Numbered from the stretch's first letter, positions 17,310 through 26,786 are shown. The stretch: DNA of 64,000 nucleotides from CAZDBA01 sp964503615 (GCA_964503615.1 CAZDBA010000003.1:8089-72088), one strand, 5' to 3'. Numbers and translations: made by a program. The notes: generated by a model from the letters alone, not told the origin.

Positions 17310-18100
17310 TACAACGACCTCGGTTTGACGTTAGACAGCTCGGCGAACACTTTCATATTCCCCTCATAGACATCGCAAAGCAGCTTGGGGTCCAGTACTT
17401 GTTGTGGCGTGCCGAATCCAAACAACCGCTGTTTCAAAAGGATCAAAAGGTCGAAATACTCGGCAGCGGTGGCCAGATCATGATGAACGACGACCAGCGT
17501 TTTGCCACGTTGTCGAGTCTCTTCCAGCACATCCAGAATAGCTCGTTCGGTAGCAGCGTCCACACCGGCAAACGGTTCGTCCAGCAGCAGAATCTTTGCG
17601 TCTTGAGCCAAAGCCCGCGCCATAAAGACTCGTTGCTGTTGCCCGCCGGACAGTTGTCCGATCTGTCGCTTGGCAAACTCGCTCATGCGGACTTTTTCCA
17701 GCGCTTCATCAGCAGCCCGAAAGTCGGCGGCGGTCAAGTCTTGCCACCAGCGCCGATGGCCATAGCGTCCCATGGCTGCAATTTCGCGAACAGTGATAGG
17801 AAAGTCCCAATCAACTGCCCCGCGTTGCGGAACATAAGCGACTTGACCTTTTGTGCGGTTGACGTCTTCTCCGAACAGTTTGACGGTACCAAATTCAGAT
17901 TTTACAAATCCCAGAATCGACTTAATCAAAGTCGATTTCCCACTACCGTTGGGGCCGATCACGCCAACCAATTTCCCCGCAGGGATCTGAACGGAGATAT
18001 CCAACAATGCAGGGACCGGACCATAACTAACGGTCAGGTTGTCGACCTGAATCGCGATGTCCTGCTCAGAGACCGGCTCGGATTTTGCAACTGGATTCAT
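17309..18100 (-). CDS. Mn/Zn/Fe ABC transporter ATP-binding protein
   Basis: The 263-residue nucleotide-binding subunit of the metal importer. It has Walker A GPNGSGKST (about 50-58), Q-loop VPQRGAVDWDFP, signature LSGGQQQR, Walker B ILLLDEPFAGVD and the switch His in VVVHHD. The Q-loop form YVPQRxxVDWxFP is characteristic of ZnuC/MntA/TroB metal importers. It is translationally coupled to the permease (one-base overlap) and preceded by the His-tailed protein and the binding protein, forming a four-gene operon. Confidence 0.94.
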   Translation of the reverse strand: MNPVAKSEPVSEQDIAIQVDNLTVSYGPVPALLDISVQIPAGKLVGVIGPNGSGKSTLIKSILGFVKSEFGTVKLFGEDVNRTKGQVAYVPQRGAVDWDFPITVREIAAMGRYGHRRWWQDLTAADFRAADEALEKVRMSEFAKRQIGQLSGGQQQRVFMARALAQDAKILLLDEPFAGVDAATERAILDVLEETRQRGKTLVVVHHDLATAAEYFDLLILLKQRLFGFGTPQQVLDPKLLCDVYEGNMKVFAELSNVKPRSL

Positions 18101-18169
18101 ATAAACTAAGCCTGTGTTACGCGAGAAACTCTCGCTCAGGGCTACCTGTAAATTTCTAGTTTAGACCTG

Positions 18170-18697
18170 CTAGTGATCATGGTCGTGTTGTTTTTCTTCC
18201 TCTTCGGAGTCCACGGAAAAGTAGATCGTGCCCGTGACCGAATCCAATCCCGACGAGATCCAAAACGAACTTTCGGCGATTACCGTTTTGTCTTTGAGAA
18301 CTTCAACTCGCATCGCGTGGGACTGTGAACCCATTGAGTCAAAGCCGCCTGAAAAGTCGGCCGACAATGCGCTAGGCAAGTTGGCTTCGACATACACCGC
18401 GTTGCGGCCCAATTCGACAGTGGGCAAGTCAATCAAGATCGGTTCGCTTCGAAGGACTTTGTCAGAACGGTGAAGAATCTTTTCTTCCTTAAATCGAACT
18501 TCCAAGGCAGTGTCGAAACCGAAATCAACGTTGGCAACGCAATCAAAGGTTCTGGATAATCGAACCGAGTACTTGCCTGATGCATAGCTCGCTTTGTATT
18601 CAATCGCCGTGGGGCGGACTGAATTTGCAAAGTTTGTGTAGCAGTAGATCCCAGCTAACAGCCCAACCGCCAACAGTATAGAGATGATCGGTCGCAT
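18170..18697 (-). CDS. Membrane-anchored accessory protein of the metal importer, His/acidic tail
   Basis: I do not recognise the family. The protein has 175 residues from the ATG at 18697 (an earlier in-frame start at 18718 lies inside the preceding gene). One N-terminal hydrophobic segment (about 4-22) acts as signal or anchor. It is followed by a beta-rich domain of about 130 residues and an extreme C-terminus EEEEKQHDHDH that looks like a divalent-metal binding tail. The start overlaps the stop of the binding-protein gene, so it is co-translated with the importer. A periplasmic metal-handling or chaperone role is inferred from context. Confidence 0.75.
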   Translation of the reverse strand: MRPIISILLAVGLLAGIYCYTNFANSVRPTAIEYKASYASGKYSVRLSRTFDCVANVDFGFDTALEVRFKEEKILHRSDKVLRSEPILIDLPTVELGRNAVYVEANLPSALSADFSGGFDSMGSQSHAMRVEVLKDKTVIAESSFWISSGLDSVTGTIYFSVDSEEEEKQHDHDH

Positions 18698-18698
18698 A

Positions 18699-19628
18699 CT
18701 ATTTGAGTGATTGCACAATCGTTAATATGTTTTCCCGCATCATTCCGATGTAGGTTTCGCCAGCCGAACCGGGCTCGCCCATTGCGTCCGAGTAGAGTTT
18801 TCCACCGACAACAGCACCTGCCTCTTTGGCAATGCCCGCGATGACCTCCTCGTTGACCGTGCTCTCTACGAAGATCGCTTTTACTCCCAAGTCTCGAATC
18901 TGATCTACGATCGCCTTTCGTCGACCGACGCCCAAGTCAGACATTTCACCAGTTGTCCAGCCAACCGGACTGGCCGCTTTGAACTGATACCGATTGCAAA
19001 AGTAGCCAAATGCATCGTGATGAGTAATCAAAACTCGCTGGTTCGCTGGGAGCGTAACCAACTGACGGTTAATCCAGTTGTTGAGCGCGACCAACTGAAT
19101 CTTGTACAGTTCTGCTCGCGCGGCATATTCCTCGGCGTGCTCAGGATCTACTTCGGAAACGCCTGCGAGAATATTGTTGACATAGGTCGCAGCGTTTGCC
19201 GGGTCCAACCAGGCGTGAGGATCTTTAACCGTTTCGCCGTCTTCTTCCAGTTCCAACGGTTCGATTCCATCGACGCAACTCCGAATCGGCTTGCCAGCCT
19301 GCACGGCAAGTTTCTCCATCCAACCATGGCCTTCGAGATTCCAACCGTTCTGCAAACACAAATCAGCAGTAGCAACCAATTTCGCGTCGCTCAATCTGCC
19401 AGGGTAAGTATGCGGGTCTTCGCCGGCTGAGAGAATGCAAACCACATTCCAGCGGTCACCCACGATATTACGAGTGAAATCTGCCACTTGAGTCGTCGAG
19501 CAAACTGCGGTTTTCTTTTCCGCTTCGTCTTGCCCATGGGCATTGGGTGATAGCAAGAACACCAAAAACAAAATTAACAAGGCGATGCATGTGAACTTCT
19601 GGCACCGATAGGAATTGCTGTGTGTCAT
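18699..19628 (-). CDS. Metal ABC transporter substrate-binding protein (ZnuA/TroA/MntC type)
   Basis: A periplasmic cluster A-I binding protein of about 309 residues, with a signal sequence (CIALLILFLVFLLSPNAHG). The metal ligands of the family are visible as His in GEDPHTYPG, His in KDPHAWLD, His in ITHHDAFGYF and Asp in LYSDAMG. The His-rich loop typical of high-affinity zinc proteins is absent, so manganese or iron is at least as likely as zinc. The ATG at 19628 is preferred over a TTG three codons upstream. It is the first gene of the four-gene importer operon. Confidence 0.93.
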   Translation of the reverse strand: MTHSNSYRCQKFTCIALLILFLVFLLSPNAHGQDEAEKKTAVCSTTQVADFTRNIVGDRWNVVCILSAGEDPHTYPGRLSDAKLVATADLCLQNGWNLEGHGWMEKLAVQAGKPIRSCVDGIEPLELEEDGETVKDPHAWLDPANAATYVNNILAGVSEVDPEHAEEYAARAELYKIQLVALNNWINRQLVTLPANQRVLITHHDAFGYFCNRYQFKAASPVGWTTGEMSDLGVGRRKAIVDQIRDLGVKAIFVESTVNEEVIAGIAKEAGAVVGGKLYSDAMGEPGSAGETYIGMMRENILTIVQSLK

Positions 19629-19637
19629 CAAACTCAA

Positions 19638-20418
19638 CTGAATTTTATTTGAATAGTGAAAAACACAAAATGCCTAGTATCTGCGGACATTTTGACCATC
19701 TGAAAGCTTATCACTGCGGTAATTATTCGGCAACGCCCAAGTGTATTGGAGGCCAATGTTTCCGAGGTTGGTAATGACGAGAACCTCGCTATATGACTGT
19801 TTGACGAACTGATCTTTGCAATTGGCAACCTGATTTGGATTTTCGCAAGTTCCCGTTTGCGTCGGTCAGAAGGTGGAATGAGCAAAGTGGTTCAGGATCA
19901 CGCATGGACAAGACCGTCGTGGTGATTCAACCGGGCAAGCCTCTCAAAGCAACTAAGATTGTCCTGCTTGGATCGTCAGTCAGCCAAAAAATGTTCGTCC
20001 GTCGTCCGTAAGTTTTCTACTAAGATGCCCTCTAGTGACTGTGAAAAAACAAGTAAACCAACCTAATTGGTTTTTGCCTTTCGTTTTTATCCCTTGTATT
20101 GCAGTTGTTCCAAATGCAATTAGCTAGCGAATGGATTGGAAATGCGAGGTTTTGCTGGATTTGAGATTCAGCTACTTTGCCCGCTGAAACAATCTGTATT
20201 TGCCGTGTTTTGGGCTCTTCGACACCACATTGGAAATCTTTGACTTGGTTTTGTGATACGCGACTCGGGCGGAATCAGCAAATAACAATTCGACGCTGAA
20301 ACTGCTGAGAGTTTGATTTCGTATACCAACGGCCAACGGCGCATGTCCGCCAAGTCGCCAAGTTGTTTGGCGACATTACGACGACGAAAAGAAATTTGAT
20401 TGACTGGGATAATTTGGT
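19638..20418. other. Intergenic region between divergent importer operon and GGDEF gene
   Basis: No convincing gene lies in these 780 bp; short frames on both strands lack homology. It must hold the promoters of both flanking units. An AT-rich stretch just upstream of the binding-protein start (19640-19670) would be the place for a metal-responsive operator, but no clear DtxR/MntR box was recognised. A weak hairpin with arms AAACCAA (20055-20061) and 20067-20073 followed by Ts could be a terminator of a short plus-strand RNA. Confidence 0.5.
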
Positions 20419-21366
20419 ATGAGCGTGAAAAATCAAAAAGGAACAGAAACACGACCATTTAAATCTCATGACCTGTTTGGCACGATGAGATTGGACTCTG
20501 ACGACAACAATCAGGACAAGCGAAATGAGTCGAAGGCTTTTCTGAATGTGATACGAAGCGAAGCCGATTTGGGCGTGCATGTTTTCGTTGAGTCTCCAAC
20601 CGTACTGGGGCGAGATCCTGATTGTGGATTTCCGCTACACGATTTTGGAGTCTCCCGCCAACATGCAAGTGTCACGCCACTGGACAACGGAACCTGCATG
20701 TTGAGAGACCTGGGTTCAACTAACGGTACTCGCGTCAATGGAACAAAAGTTGTATCGCCGACAATCCTGACTGGCGGCGAGAAGATTTTCGTGGGCGAGA
20801 CCGTACTTCGATTCGCGATCGCGGACAAAGTCGAAATCGACTTTCACAACGAAGTTGCCACGCTTGTAAGTACCGATCCACTTACGGAACTCCCATCAAA
20901 ACGCAGGTTCGATCAAGCTTTTGAATTTGCTTTGGAGTCAGCAAAGAAGGGGGGAACGCCTCTCGCTTTGTTGATGATGGATATGGATGGTGTTAAGCAA
21001 ATTAATGATACGCACGGACATTTGTTCGGGGCTTATTCGATCGGGCAAACAGGACGGTTGATTGCCCAAACGTTGGACTCCAGGGGGCAGGCCTGCCGAT
21101 TTGGCGGTGATGAATTCAGCGCTTTCCTGCCCAACCACGATCTTGAATCGGCAACACTGGTCGCTGAGGCAATTCGAGTTGCGGTGGAGAACGCCGGTTT
21201 GGAAAAAGATGGAATCTCGTTGAAGCCAACAATTAGCATCGGAATCGCCTGTTACCCAGAAGTTAACGACGGCCTTCTGGAACTCGTCATGAGCGCTGAC
21301 AAGGCGCTTTATCGCGCGAAAGCGCAAGGGAAAAACCAAGTTGCTTGGCATACATCAGCCAGCTGA
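20419..21366 (+). CDS. FHA-GGDEF protein (diguanylate cyclase)
   Basis: A 315-residue cytosolic protein. The FHA domain (about 45-130) has the phosphothreonine-binding pattern LGRDPDC, SRQHA and GSTNGTRVNG. The C-terminal diguanylate cyclase (about 150-312) has MMDMDGVKQINDTHGH and an intact active-site GGDEF motif in CRFGGDEFSAF. The RxxD inhibitory site is absent at the usual position, so product inhibition may be missing. It presumably makes cyclic di-GMP in response to a Ser/Thr-kinase-phosphorylated partner read by FHA; that link is inferred. It is a single gene. Confidence 0.93.
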   Translation: MSVKNQKGTETRPFKSHDLFGTMRLDSDDNNQDKRNESKAFLNVIRSEADLGVHVFVESPTVLGRDPDCGFPLHDFGVSRQHASVTPLDNGTCMLRDLGSTNGTRVNGTKVVSPTILTGGEKIFVGETVLRFAIADKVEIDFHNEVATLVSTDPLTELPSKRRFDQAFEFALESAKKGGTPLALLMMDMDGVKQINDTHGHLFGAYSIGQTGRLIAQTLDSRGQACRFGGDEFSAFLPNHDLESATLVAEAIRVAVENAGLEKDGISLKPTISIGIACYPEVNDGLLELVMSADKALYRAKAQGKNQVAWHTSAS

Positions 21367-21392
21367 GTTGAGCCATTTGCGCGGACCGTGTC

Positions 21393-22547
21393 TTAGGCGA
21401 GTTCGGTTCGCAAATCGACTTCCAGTTTTGTACTCGATTCGCGAACGTTGATCAACTTGGCGAGTTCGCTCAAATGCCGCGCATAACGTTTTGAGAACAG
21501 GAGTTTGTCTGATTGTTCGCCGGTTACGTTGATGCTGTTCAACAATACTCCCGACTGCATCTCCATCTCATGCTCGCTTTTTAAAAGCTGCACGGCCTTG
21601 GGTTGAAAGATCCAACGGGACTGCGTCAATTTCCATCCGTCGTCGGTCGGCTGCAAAAGCAATTTCGTCTTGGCTGGAAAGCCCGCGATCCCAGATTGAG
21701 GGAAGACGACCAGTTCTTTTTTAGTGGGGACACCATGTGCGCGGCGCGCTAAACTCCAAATCGGGTCACTCATGACCGATCTCATATACGTCACGCGACG
21801 GTTGATCCAGCGAAACGCGATCAGACAACAGAAAAAAAGAATCAGATTAAGGATCGTGGCGACGGTTGGGCTCCAGGCGTAGATCGCCATTAAACCTGCG
21901 CAAACCGATTTGTTGGCCACTTCCAGCGCTGCATCGACCGACGGAAATGGAATCAACCAAACCAGGACTTCGAAAAAGAACTTTACCGTGTTGATCACAA
22001 AGATGTTAATGAACGCGGCCAGACTCAGCAGAACATCAGCTCCCATCGCCAAGCCACCCATCTCGACAACCATCGTCGCCTGATTTGCGACTTCGACCGA
22101 TCCCGAATCATCCATCGAAGTCATGAATCGAATCAAAACCAATGTGACAATGCCGGCGTAAGCTTCGAGTTGGTCTATCGCCTGTCCAGCCGGTTTCGAG
22201 ACCTTCGAGATGCGGGGCAACGAAGTCATAATGGTAAGCACAAGGAATACCCAGAATACAGCTGGGTTGCTGAGAACCGGATTATCGCTGATGAACGAGT
22301 TGTCGACCCAGTCGCCGCCGAATTGGGAAAGTCCAGCCAGGATGGTCAGGCCAAAAAAGGGCGATATCGCAATCGGGGCTAAGGGTCCCAGCCATTCGCT
22401 GGTACTGATTGACGATTGGATGTTTTCGATCTTGGTCGCGTCTGCCGAAGTCAACGGATCTTCCGTTTGAGAGACAACTGGTGTTCCGACCAGCAGCAAG
22501 CTCATAACAACACTACAAGCGAACAAACGAATTAAGATCGATTTCAT
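21393..22547 (-). CDS. Integral membrane protein of unknown function
   Basis: A 384-residue protein. It opens with a cleavable-looking signal (about 1-26, ending SQTEDP), then has around five membrane helices between about 55 and 255, including WVFLVLTIMTSLPRI and VLVWLIPFPSVDAAL. The C-terminal soluble domain (about 260-384) is beta-rich and looks cytosolic. The first half faintly recalls DUF4126 membrane proteins, a weak call. No catalytic motif was seen. It is convergent with the GGDEF gene (stops 26 bp apart), and its upstream region faces clpS. Confidence 0.7.
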   Translation of the reverse strand: MKSILIRLFACSVVMSLLLVGTPVVSQTEDPLTSADATKIENIQSSISTSEWLGPLAPIAISPFFGLTILAGLSQFGGDWVDNSFISDNPVLSNPAVFWVFLVLTIMTSLPRISKVSKPAGQAIDQLEAYAGIVTLVLIRFMTSMDDSGSVEVANQATMVVEMGGLAMGADVLLSLAAFINIFVINTVKFFFEVLVWLIPFPSVDAALEVANKSVCAGLMAIYAWSPTVATILNLILFFCCLIAFRWINRRVTYMRSVMSDPIWSLARRAHGVPTKKELVVFPQSGIAGFPAKTKLLLQPTDDGWKLTQSRWIFQPKAVQLLKSEHEMEMQSGVLLNSINVTGEQSDKLLFSKRYARHLSELAKLINVRESSTKLEVDLRTELA

Positions 22548-22715
22548 TTTGGTGGCGCTTGGGAGAAGTAAGGATAACGCCTCAAGGAGTTGGGCAATTC
22601 AGGCGGAAGCCGTACCAAATCCCGTAACGATCCGTGGAACGTTTGTCGAGCAAATACCGGTACATTCCGATCCAGAAATGACCGGGCGAGATCTTTTTCT
22701 ACGAAGAGTTGTGAA

Positions 22716-23054
22716 CTATTCGGGCACGGGCTCGATCGAAGAGGTCATTGAACCTTTGCACCGGGAGATCAAAATATCTTTGCCAAAGCTATGAATTTGA
22801 TCCCGTTTCAGTTCGGCGTGTTCTTTGGTTGTGGTCAAGCAAATGACACGTCCCGAAGCATCGACTTCTTTGGCAATACCAAAGCCCTGTTCGAAAGCAT
22901 GACCAAATAACTGTCGCATCATCAAAACGACATACTCATAGGAATGGTCATCGTCGTCCCACAAAATTACGTTGTATCGAGGCTGTCGTTTTGGTTTTTG
23001 GCGTGATTGCTTTTTGGTTTCAACTACCGTGGCAATCGGTCCTTGCTCACTCAT
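22716..23054 (-). CDS. clpS: ATP-dependent Clp protease adaptor ClpS
   Basis: ClpS delivers N-degron substrates to ClpAP (or ClpCP). From the ATG at 23054 (GGTGG just upstream on the minus strand) the protein has 112 residues. It has a disordered basic N-terminus followed by the core PRYNVILWDDDDHSYEYVV, MMRQLFGHAFEQG and a degenerate C-terminal strand. The substrate-pocket pattern NVILWDDDDH corresponds to the E. coli NDDYTP region. Helix and strand spacing fit the family. An in-frame extension to 23135 has no homology. Confidence 0.9.
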   Translation of the reverse strand: MSEQGPIATVVETKKQSRQKPKRQPRYNVILWDDDDHSYEYVVLMMRQLFGHAFEQGFGIAKEVDASGRVICLTTTKEHAELKRDQIHSFGKDILISRCKGSMTSSIEPVPE

Positions 23055-24435
23055 TTTTCCACCTATACCAATTTCCGTTTGGCTAACTTTCCTGACGGTT
23101 GCTTTCCGATTCAACCGCTCGTTTGAATAGACCAAAACCTGCCGCTAAAGCGACCCGATTTGGATATCAGTATCATAGTCGTTGGCCGCCCAATTTGGAA
23201 AGTAAAAAAGGTTACTGACTCAAGAAAGATCCCCAAACTCTTTGACACCAGTGATTACTAAACTTTATTTATTTGACAAAAACGGGGCTGGAACTCGACT
23301 GCCGCAAAAAGTGGAACACTAATCGACACTAATCTCTGATCGGCACGAATCTTCGATTAATTCTTTCGACACAAAGATTGGATGTAATCGGCGGCAAAGT
23401 CGTGCCACCGTGTTAACTTACTGGACTGAAACTATGTGACCACTAGTTACCGGAACCGCTCAAAATGTTGATGAATACGGCGATATCTTGAAAGTTCACG
23501 TCATTGTCCATATTGACATCTGCCTCAAGTTGAAATCCGTTCGTAGCCAAAATCATGATGAACGGTGCGATGTCTGCAAAGTCGACACTTGCTTCGATAT
23601 TTGATGGTGCAGAATCTACTTCACTCGAGATTGACCTTCGGGAGTACCAACAGAGGTGAAATTCAAGAACTACTTGGCGAACCAGACAATACAGAAAAAA
23701 CGCTGTCGGTGACTAAGATGCCTACATCATCAGGCACCGCTTTGATGGTGTTGCAGGCTTCGACACAACGTATCTTATTTTTTTAATACGATTCAGAAGG
23801 TGTTTTGTCGTCCTCGGACAAAGTGAAGATTTCGCGATAGGCTGGCCAAGCCAGCCGACACCTGTGCTTGCGTGACTACAAACTGATGCACAGGGAACCG
23901 CGGGCCGCGCGGCTTTTGGAAACAATGTCTTTCGCCGCGGAAACAAGAAAAGGAAAAAGGCACCTTTTTCTCCCTCCGGTGAGTTTCGTGCCGCTTAATT
24001 AACCGCCATGAAGCCGGAGATGAAGAAGATCTACTACTGGATCTCTGCGAGCGACTCGAGTGCGCCGAACGAACCGGAGGCGGAGATCGCCCAAATATCA
24101 TGCATTAAACGATGTGTAGTTCACCGAAGCTCACAGAGCTCGAAACTAATCAGAGGTAAGTTCTTTGCGGGCGGGAATATAACGTCTCAAACAAACGGTG
24201 TCTGAATCGTGTCTGAATCATTTCACCTGCTTGCTTGCGTCCACTTGCTCACATCGCATCAAGATTGGATAACGCCGCGCAGGTCGAACAAAACCGTTGT
24301 TCAACCTTATTTCAGGCTCATTGTGATAGCGGGTTTGGCAGCAATAAAAATCAGTATTGGAAAAAAAATTAAAGTTCCACATACTTCGCTTCCTGAAAAA
24401 AACCCCTCCCATTTACCACTTGACCTGGAGTTCCC
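23055..24435. other. Gene-poor 1.4-kb stretch with decayed fragments
   Basis: No intact gene is supported. Besides the dockerin-like remnant (23443-23640), a plus-strand segment near 23640-23710 reads RGEIQELLGEPDNTEKT, similar to small lipoprotein SmpA/OmlA-like modules; it is followed, after a frame change, by DAYIIRHRFDGVAGFDTTYL, which may be another broken gene. At 23839-23856 is a near-palindrome GGCTGGCCAAGCCAGCC. The segment 23940-24000 resembles low-information sequence that I recall as dispersed in planctomycete genomes. This looks like a graveyard or repeat-accumulation zone. Confidence 0.55.
23443..23640 (-). pseudogene. Dockerin-like C-terminal remnant
   Basis: The minus strand encodes VDFADIAPFIMIL followed by DVNMDNDVNFQDIAVFINIL and a stop at 23443. 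This is the paired D-x-N-x-D calcium-loop repeat that planctomycetes carry at the C-terminus of large extracellular proteins. No start codon or upstream protein body is present; the frame runs into unrelated sequence at about 23640. It is therefore a remnant of a deleted secreted-protein gene. Confidence 0.65.
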
Positions 24436-25146
24436 ATGAAAAGGATTTCATTACTCACACTGGCGATATTCTTCGCAACAACCCAGCTTTCACACGCAGA
24501 AATTCTATCGCTTTTTGAATTCAGCTCAGATGCGAACGGAAACGAAAATCTAGCCAGCAGCGACACTAACCTCGACAGTTTTTCTTCGAGCTACTCTACT
24601 CGGGGCGGTGCTCTTGGCTTGAACATTATTGGAAACCCTTTTTCGGGAACCGCGCCCAACCATGTATTTGTCTCTGCAGCAGTTACCCCAGACAGCCTCG
24701 ACCCAACGATTAACAACGTTTTCCATGAATTCAGTACTACCGTCCAAGATGGTGAGTGGAATCTCGACTCGATCACGTTCGACTATTGGGTTAACAATGC
24801 GCCAGACGGTGGCGAATTTAATGTTTCTGTATTTAGCGACAGAACGGGGTTCGGCTCCGCCGCCGATTCCTTAGGAACGTTTACTCTGAACACAACAACG
24901 GGTAACGCTGGTTTAACGGAAACATTGAACTTTCCTACCAACCCTAGTTTAGAAAACCTTGTCGCTGGTGACTCGACTAATTTTCGATTGTATTTTAGCG
25001 ACAACCAAACGACCGGATTGGTTCACAGAATTGATTCTGTTGTACTCAGAGGCAGTTTACAAAGCGTTCCTGAACCCGCCTCAGCGGTTGTCCTCGGTGC
25101 TATTGTTCTGGTATTCGGTATGCGTCGACGTCGCAGAGTAGGCTAA
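24436..25146 (+). CDS. PEP-CTERM sorting domain protein
   Basis: A 236-residue secreted protein. It has a signal peptide (about 1-22, ending SHAEI), a beta-rich, Ser/Asn/Asp-rich body and a C-terminal sorting signal VPEPASAVVLGAIVLVFGM plus RRRRR. Such tails are cut by an exosortase (EpsH family, not in this window), which puts the protein on the cell surface or in the matrix. The body has no recognised enzyme motif. GGAG lies 8 bp before the ATG. A strong terminator follows at 25173-25205, so it is monocistronic. Confidence 0.88.
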   Translation: MKRISLLTLAIFFATTQLSHAEILSLFEFSSDANGNENLASSDTNLDSFSSSYSTRGGALGLNIIGNPFSGTAPNHVFVSAAVTPDSLDPTINNVFHEFSTTVQDGEWNLDSITFDYWVNNAPDGGEFNVSVFSDRTGFGSAADSLGTFTLNTTTGNAGLTETLNFPTNPSLENLVAGDSTNFRLYFSDNQTTGLVHRIDSVVLRGSLQSVPEPASAVVLGAIVLVFGMRRRRRVG

Positions 25147-25172
25147 GCCTTCAATTTATTCGATACATTGAT

Positions 25173-25205
25173 ACGCTTGGAGCTTTTTGGCTCCAAGCGT
25201 TTTTT
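25173..25205 (+). terminator. Rho-independent terminator of the PEP-CTERM gene
   Basis: A perfect 11-bp stem, ACGCTTGGAGC (25173-25183) with 25190-25200, around a six-base loop, followed by six Ts. It begins 27 bp after the stop codon. Confidence 0.93.
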
Positions 25206-25394
25206 GATCGATTGGACCAGAAAATAGAGCAAATCGAGTTTGGACTCGTAGCAGTTGCAGTTTGCGATTCTTGAAATTGGATTGGATTTCGCCCAAAGCC
25301 TACACTCGCAAGTTACCCGCATCTAACAATGTGGTGGACTCGATGCAAATTTTGTCGCCTTAGAGCTGCCGTTTTCCGTAATTCCATCCGCACT

Positions 25395-26009
25395 TTAGTC
25401 TGCGACCAATTCGATCAGTTTCCTGGCGATCATGTTTTTGCCTCCTCGCGCAGACCAGACGATTTCGTTCTTGTCTAAAATCTCGACTTGGCTTTCGTCA
25501 GCTCCGATCGCTTCTGGGCGATTGAGCACGATCCAGTCGCAGTTTTTTCGCTGCAATTTTTCGCGGGCGTTTGCTCGCTCATTTTCTGACTCCAGTGCGA
25601 ATCCGATCGTCCATTGATCGTCCCGTTTCTGTTGGCCCATCGTTGCAAGAATGTCGACCGTCGGTACGAATTCGATGAGCAAACGCTGTCCGCCTTTTTT
25701 GAGCTTGTTCTCTGCGACCGATTCAGGCTTGTAATCACACGGTGCGGCAGCGGCGATCAAGCCATCACACGATTCGAAATGGTGCTGGCAGGATGCCAGC
25801 ATTTCTGCCGTTGTTTGCACTTGGAGAACGGTCGCCTGTTGAGGGTAGGTGATCGAAACGGGTCCACTGACCACAATCACTTCGTGCCCAGCCTCAATAG
25901 CAGCCTCGACGATTTGGCAGCCCATCTTTCCAGTCGATCCATTGCTGATAAATCGGACGGGATCCAGATACTGCCGGGTGGGACCAGATGTAACCAGGAT
26001 TCGGGCCAT
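25395..26009 (-). CDS. coaB: Phosphopantothenate-cysteine ligase (CoaB domain, stand-alone)
   Basis: Joins cysteine to 4'-phosphopantothenate in coenzyme A synthesis. The 204-residue protein starts MARILVTSGPTRQYLDPVRFISNGSTGKMG, the CoaB N-terminal signature. AAAPCDYKP and ENKLKKG are the conserved acyl-phosphate and nucleotide-site motifs, and IGFALES follows. In most bacteria this domain is fused to CoaC in one protein; here coaC is a separate gene at 26836-27384, with an opposite-strand rhodanese gene in between. The ATG at 26009 fits the family start. Confidence 0.93.
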   Translation of the reverse strand: MARILVTSGPTRQYLDPVRFISNGSTGKMGCQIVEAAIEAGHEVIVVSGPVSITYPQQATVLQVQTTAEMLASCQHHFESCDGLIAAAAPCDYKPESVAENKLKKGGQRLLIEFVPTVDILATMGQQKRDDQWTIGFALESENERANAREKLQRKNCDWIVLNRPEAIGADESQVEILDKNEIVWSARGGKNMIARKLIELVAD

Positions 26010-26246
26010 GGTTCACTTTCATTTCAATTTTTCTATTCAAAACCCATCGCCAAAGCCGAAATAGAAATGTCGCGTTTAACGACTGTTTGCTTAAGGGGAT
26101 TTTAGATTTTGCAGGTTGGCTGGGAGCTATGGTAGCAGAATATATCACAGACCGTAGCAAAGCTCACGTTTCAAAGTCTGTTGTCTGAAACCGCTGGCAT
26201 TCTATCAAACCGCAAGTAAGGAATCGTCCCCAAGATCGTCCGAATC

Positions 26247-26786
26247 GTGACTCAAATTGTTTGCAAAAACCCTCCCCCAACCTCTCCAAAACTCATTCGG
26301 GAATTTTCGGTGAAGATCGTTTTAAGTGTCATTGTTGTTGGTTTCATTTTGCTCTGCATGCGATTGATCGGTGCCCAGAGTTTGGGCTTGGGACCGCGTG
26401 CTCCCGCAATCACCGCAGATCAAATTCAGGAGCTGCAAGCTGGGAACGAAAGTGCTCGCCCCTTCGTAATTATCGATGCGAGATCAGATGCAGAAACGGG
26501 TGTGTCGGTCATTCCCGGTGCCATCACCAAAGCCGAATTTGAGCGGACTCAAGACAAGCGAGCTGGTGAGTTAGTAATTATCTATTGCACAGTCGGCCAT
26601 CGCAGCGGAATCTATGCACGTGAGCTGATCAAAAAAGGCTGGGATGCACTGAACTATGAAGGCAGCATTCTCGACTGGTGTAACAAGCAATTGCCAGTTG
26701 TGACGTTAACCGGGCAGAGTACCAATAAAGTGCACACATACAGCGCGCGGCATCGACTGGCTGACGGTTACGAAGCGGTTTATTAG
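26247..26786 (+). CDS. Membrane-anchored rhodanese-like protein
   Basis: A 179-residue protein starting at GTG 26247. One membrane segment (about 24-43, VKIVLSVIVVGFILLCMRLI) is followed by a single rhodanese domain on the far side (about 55-160). The active-site loop is CTVGHRSG, with the catalytic Cys present, and is preceded by VIIDARSDAE. Sulfurtransfer to thiophilic acceptors is the family reaction; the physiological acceptor is unknown. It is encoded antisense between coaC and coaB, breaking an otherwise minus-strand block. Confidence 0.88.
   Translation: MTQIVCKNPPPTSPKLIREFSVKIVLSVIVVGFILLCMRLIGAQSLGLGPRAPAITADQIQELQAGNESARPFVIIDARSDAETGVSVIPGAITKAEFERTQDKRAGELVIIYCTVGHRSGIYARELIKKGWDALNYEGSILDWCNKQLPVVTLTGQSTNKVHTYSARHRLADGYEAVY

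Noticed and set aside
17399..18109. 236-codon plus-strand reading frame
   Set aside because: It is fully antisense to the metal ABC transporter ATPase gene, whose motifs are all intact.
23565..23786. 73-codon plus-strand frame with RGEIQELLGEPD similarity to small lipoprotein modules
   Set aside because: No signal peptide or proper start, and the similarity breaks into another frame; kept only as a possible remnant in the gene-poor region.
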